Shown here: positions 60,084 to 64,000 of the stretch, piece by piece
How the letters are laid out: every line of letters begins with the position of its first letter
Position numbering within the stretch: the first letter of the stretch is position 1
Source: Colias croceus
Lineage: Eukaryota; Arthropoda; Insecta; Lepidoptera; Pieridae
Direction: 5' to 3'
Length of the DNA: 64,000 nucleotides
Assembly: GCF_905220415.1 (NCBI RefSeq)
Contig: NC_059547.1
Location: forward strand, 1,004,501-1,068,500
Program-made: the position numbers and the translations under genes
The notes under the pieces: model-generated
Seen by the model: only the letters and a program-made list of their open reading frames with translations
Databases searched by the model: none
What the model was told of the DNA's origin: nothing

Positions 60084-60478
60084 ATTTTTATTATTTTGAT
60101 ACCACTTCAATAAATTTCGTAAATCTACTACAAATACAAATACTAGGCAATAATTTACACATGAAAAGATTTTTCACCATGGCGGACACAATTCCTGAAC
60201 AATTACTCTAAAATCTAATCTCTAGCTAATATTCGAGTCACGTAAGCTATCTCACAAAGGAAAATTAAGGGAGTTTGTGCAAAAATGTTCAACCTTCTAC
60301 GGGGAGCACGTTTCATATAGATTGTGTATTGTAAACTGGTATGCAGGATTGGAATCGGTGTATGAAAATGGAGTTTTGAAACAACTGAAGAAGCTTGTGT
60401 CATACGAAATTCTTTCCTATTAGCGGAGGGCGGAGGACAACTTTAACAGAAATTGTTAATCAAACTTATAATTAATAC

Positions 60479-60666
60479 TAGCTGCTCCACGCGGTTTCAC
60501 CCCCGTGGCTCCACTCCTATAGGTCGTAGCACTCGTAGCGTTATGATAGCCTATAGCCTTCCTCGATAAATGAGCTATCTAACACCGTTTTCAAATTGGA
60601 CCAGTAGTTCCCGAGATTAGCGCGTTCAAACAAACAAACTCTTCAGCTTTATAATATAAGTATAGA
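60479..60666 (-). mobile_element. Helitron, 3' flank
   Basis: CTAGCTGCTCCACGCGGTTT at the left, CAGCTTTATAATATAAGTAT then AGA at the right. Confidence 0.75.
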
Positions 60667-63600
60667 TTTCTGGTGCTGTTGCTGTTACTTGTAAATATTC
60701 TGGTAGTCATTGACCAAACGAATTTCTAGCCTCTATTTTATGCACTCGATTTTTTATTAACAAACGAATCTATCAACTATCAGGACAAACTGTTATCTTT
60801 ATTTTACACCATAATCATTGTAATCTATTTTGATGTAAAAATAGAATTCCGGTCTTCAGCGACCTAAAGTTCTCGAAAGGCTCATGACGTCATACGGCCA
60901 GTTTCCTCACGTGTACCCACCCCATTATTATTCCCCACAGCTCCGAACTCATATATTATTTCAGATCCAGTCAGTATGAACGAGCCTAATGTACTAAGTA
61001 AAGTGTATTGGCAAAATTTAAATCGCATTCCGCTCACGATCAGCCATTACTCGCTGACAGTGACTTCCAATTTCCCGCCAAATTGTATTAAAAAGAAACA
61101 AAAAACATCTAATTACAATACGAAATGCTTGCTTAATGACCGGGTATAAGGTTCAAATTCCAGATATAAGTTTGGTGTATAGGTCCTTTTGGGAGTAAGT
61201 GGAGGGAGTTTTAAAATTTCGTGTTTAAGTGAAATTTTATTTGTAATACGTACTTACTTTTATTGGGCGGCATCCAAATCGTCGTAATGCCGCTTTCTGA
61301 TGCGCCGGTTATGAATATTTAGTACGTATTCAGTATTGTTCTTTTTGTTTTAATTATCATGTTACGTGTGCTCTACATAGAGGAGAGATAGAGGAGTGTA
61401 AAAAATATTGAAAAAAAAATAAGTAGGTAAAAATGTATTTATAACATTCTTATGAGAAAACAAACTTCTTCCTCCTAATTTAAGCCTTTGCACTATAGCT
61501 TAGAAAATACACTTCTAACAAAAACTTTATTATTAAATCATGCCACAAGTTTTACATAACATTATATAAATTGACCTTTGATCCACATCACATTATAAAA
61601 AGAATTCTTACAACTTTCTGATAATTGAATAATGATCATTTATGCATATTTAATGATAAACATTGCATTTCTGATGTAACGAAATTCAGCCTTAAATAAT
61701 ACCAAATACATGCGTCAGTAATGCATTCTAATCATATTTCTGCAAGCTTAAACGGATAGTGTTCAGTGCGAGGTTTGTGAAATTTTGATCAGTTCTGATA
61801 TGCCCTGAGCTGAGCTTAACTTTGTGGATTCGCGCCAAATCCTGAGCCCAGTCCGAACCCTGTTATGTGGTTTACATATTTCAATATGTAGATGCAATCC
61901 CTCAAATTATGTTTAGGTTAAAGAGAATGTAGGTTTTTATAAAGTAGGATTGCTAGTTTTAAGATGTTCGTGGTGTTAGGTGTAAAGGTGTTTTTATAAT
62001 TGGTGCAGTTTTTTTTTATTGTAGGTACAATAGAGGAGCGCTTGGCCACAATCTCGCCTGATGGTAAGCTGAGATGTGGCCTAAGTTCATGGCGCTTCCC
62101 TAGAATGTACCTGTTCACACTTGCTTTAATTGTTCTTTTTTTTAAGCTACAAGCTATCAAATTACAAGCTATAAAATCATTTACTCTCTAACAAGATCGG
62201 GATCTTTCGTACCCATTGTTGATGCATAAATATTATTTCATTATACTTGTCTTGCGTTTCATTCTATATCGGTATTTTAATTTTAAACGTATTTTAAAAG
62301 CGATTTAACATCCATTTATAAGTCTTTTTGGTGATCATTTCTTTCCCCACACATTTATACACACATTTCCAAGCTAAACTGTTCACGACAAAAGGAATGC
62401 TAACACCGTCCCCTCGCGGCAGAAATCTGAAAATTTGGAATCTTGTAACCACGTCACGCGCGATCTCTTGTCGCCTCTAACGTGTTTTGGTATTTCATAT
62501 TTTATACCGCACAATTTAGTATTGTAAGACAAAGACGTGCATATTGCATGTGTTCAAGGCTGAACTATATTACAAGATATTAGACGCCAAGTTGTATTTT
62601 TAGACGATTTTATCTTCACATATTTTGTGTGATAGACGATATTATATCATAGGTACTTATGTTTGAATAAATATAATGATAGTTAACCACTATTATTTTC
62701 TTGAATGCGATTTAATTCATAGTACCTAACATCTATAACAGGGGATGAACAGAAACCCAATACAATAAACGTGTCATTAAAATCAATCAAGCGCTCTTTT
62801 TCTTAATCGTCATCATTATCAAATGTGTAAAGATGTTTCCCTTTCTGTACCTACATCAACATATTGTATCTCAATGTATAAGAATAAAAAATATTCACGT
62901 CTAACAAGCAACACAACAAAATTTCATTCCTCCCAAAGAATTGTAACTTCAGTAATCTCGTTGCAAAAAATTTGATTAACAAAAAGAACTCTTAACTAAA
63001 TTTTCAGTTTCCAAACTCGCGAAATGATGTATTTAAAAAGTTCTCACGGATATTATTTTAAGTTATTTCATATTCCGTGTGGCTTCAGCTACTTATATTT
63101 CTTGGTTCCTACTAAGGAATACGCCTTGAATATTTTTAGTTATTTCTATTGAAGGTGAGTTTGTTGAGTTAGTGAAACGCTTGACTCTATATGAGATCTA
63201 ATAACTTTTTTAGTAAGCCCTACAGAAAAATTTTACTCGGAAATATTGTGTTGTATAAATATGCCATGTGCAGTTATTGGATCTGAATTAATTATGTGTA
63301 ACAAAAATTGATACGTAAAAAAATCTATGTGTAGTTCTACAACTATTAAAATAGTCAATTCACCTCTAGAATCGATCTTGTCGATGGAATAGAGATTAGA
63401 TTGTTTCAGATAGTGCTCTGCTTCACGTTATTTAATTTCGAGTTCGAGTCGAGAGTCTTTCGAGTTCGAGTACACGTAGTAGGGGTTATGATTCGCGTTA
63501 TTTCAGTCACGGATTTACGGCTCCTTTGGAATAAGACAAACGATTGTTCGCGGACAAGCAAATTTCGTAGGTAACAAAAAATTATCCGCCTGTACCATCT

Positions 63601-64000
63601 AACGCCCAATTTGTCGAATTTAGGAGCAATTTTTGCTTGAATTTTTCAATTCAGTAAAGAGATTTTACTGTTAAACGCCTTCTGGAAATTTTGTATGGAG
63701 CTTTTTTATATAATTAAAATATAAGGTAATTGTAATTGCTAAATTTCATAAATCCATACTAATATTATAATAATTGATTCAATGTTAAACGAATACCAAA
63801 ATATGTGCCAAAATACAATAAAAGTAAAAATACAAAGAACAAAGCAAAGTATTTAGACAGAAACACAAAGTTACCTTAGAAAGTTACTAACTCATTTGAC
63901 GCAATATGATAACGACGTTTGAGAGACATTCAATTTATTTCTAACCTCAGACCATTATGTATTCATAAGATGACATTTACGTATCTTTGGAGCGTTGTTT
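60667..64000. other. right end of the window
   Basis: AT-rich DNA with one LINE-like fragment at 62.0 kb. No splice-consistent coding sequence. The frame at 63406-63609 (minus) shows no domain. Confidence 0.45.
62020..62175 (+). repeat. LINE-like fragment
   Basis: GCGCTTGGCCACAATCTCGC then CTGATGGTAAGCTGAGATGT and CACACTTGCTTTAATTG, a stretch common in lepidopteran LINE 3' regions. The frame over it is not a gene. Confidence 0.5.

Noticed and set aside
1..64000. CRISPR array, operon, phage or plasmid features
   Set aside because: The tandem arrays present lack spacer structure, and the genes are intron-containing and eukaryotic.

Overview
The window is nuclear DNA of a moth or butterfly. 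This rests on the AT-rich, intron-dense sequence with GT-AG splicing, on dozens of short elements that begin TC and end CTAG next to a GCCCGC-rich 3' hairpin (the Lep1-like non-autonomous Helitrons typical of Lepidoptera), on tRNA-derived SINEs, and on LINE 3' ends of familiar lepidopteran type. It is not bacterial or viral. I see no operon, CRISPR array or rRNA, and no tRNA gene outside SINE heads. Most short open frames here are chance or lie in repeats.

Two protein-coding genes can be reconstructed exon by exon, both on the + strand. The first (12231-31586, seven coding exons, 344 codons) is a cytosolic, PAPS-dependent sulfotransferase; its two PAPS-binding motifs are complete and its first intron is 12.2 kb. 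The second (41538-56348, six coding exons, 318 codons) is mitochondrial 3-hydroxyisobutyrate dehydrogenase of valine breakdown, with an N-terminal targeting sequence, a Rossmann motif and the catalytic lysine. The genes have unrelated roles (conjugation of small molecules; branched-chain amino acid catabolism) and look like simple neighbours.

Layout: 1-12 kb is repeat-rich and without a convincing host gene. It contains a 1.36 kb transposon with decayed, intron-split transposase-like coding sequence, two copies of a GC-rich dispersed repeat, and a 430 bp TAA-flanked element. 12-32 kb is the sulfotransferase, whose introns hold Helitrons, SINEs, a 133 bp-period tandem array beside a Helitron helicase fragment, and several inverted-repeat elements. 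32-41 kb is intergenic, with foldback elements and a Harbinger-like remnant. 41-56 kb is the dehydrogenase. 56.3-57.1 kb holds partial tandem copies of that gene's own last exon, interrupted by a 358 bp element. 57.5-58.4 kb is a 5'-truncated LINE. The remainder is repeats and unassigned AT-rich DNA.

The most unusual features are: (1) downstream copies of the dehydrogenase C-terminal coding end, which over the last 16 codons differ from the gene only at synonymous sites; (2) decayed partial duplicates of one internal exon in each gene; (3) a set of TAA-flanked elements, each filled with its own repeated GC-rich word; (4) the 133 bp array next to a helicase remnant; and (5) a perfect 32 bp hairpin. 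I found no clearly new biological system. All assignments come from reading motifs and splice sites; no database search was possible.
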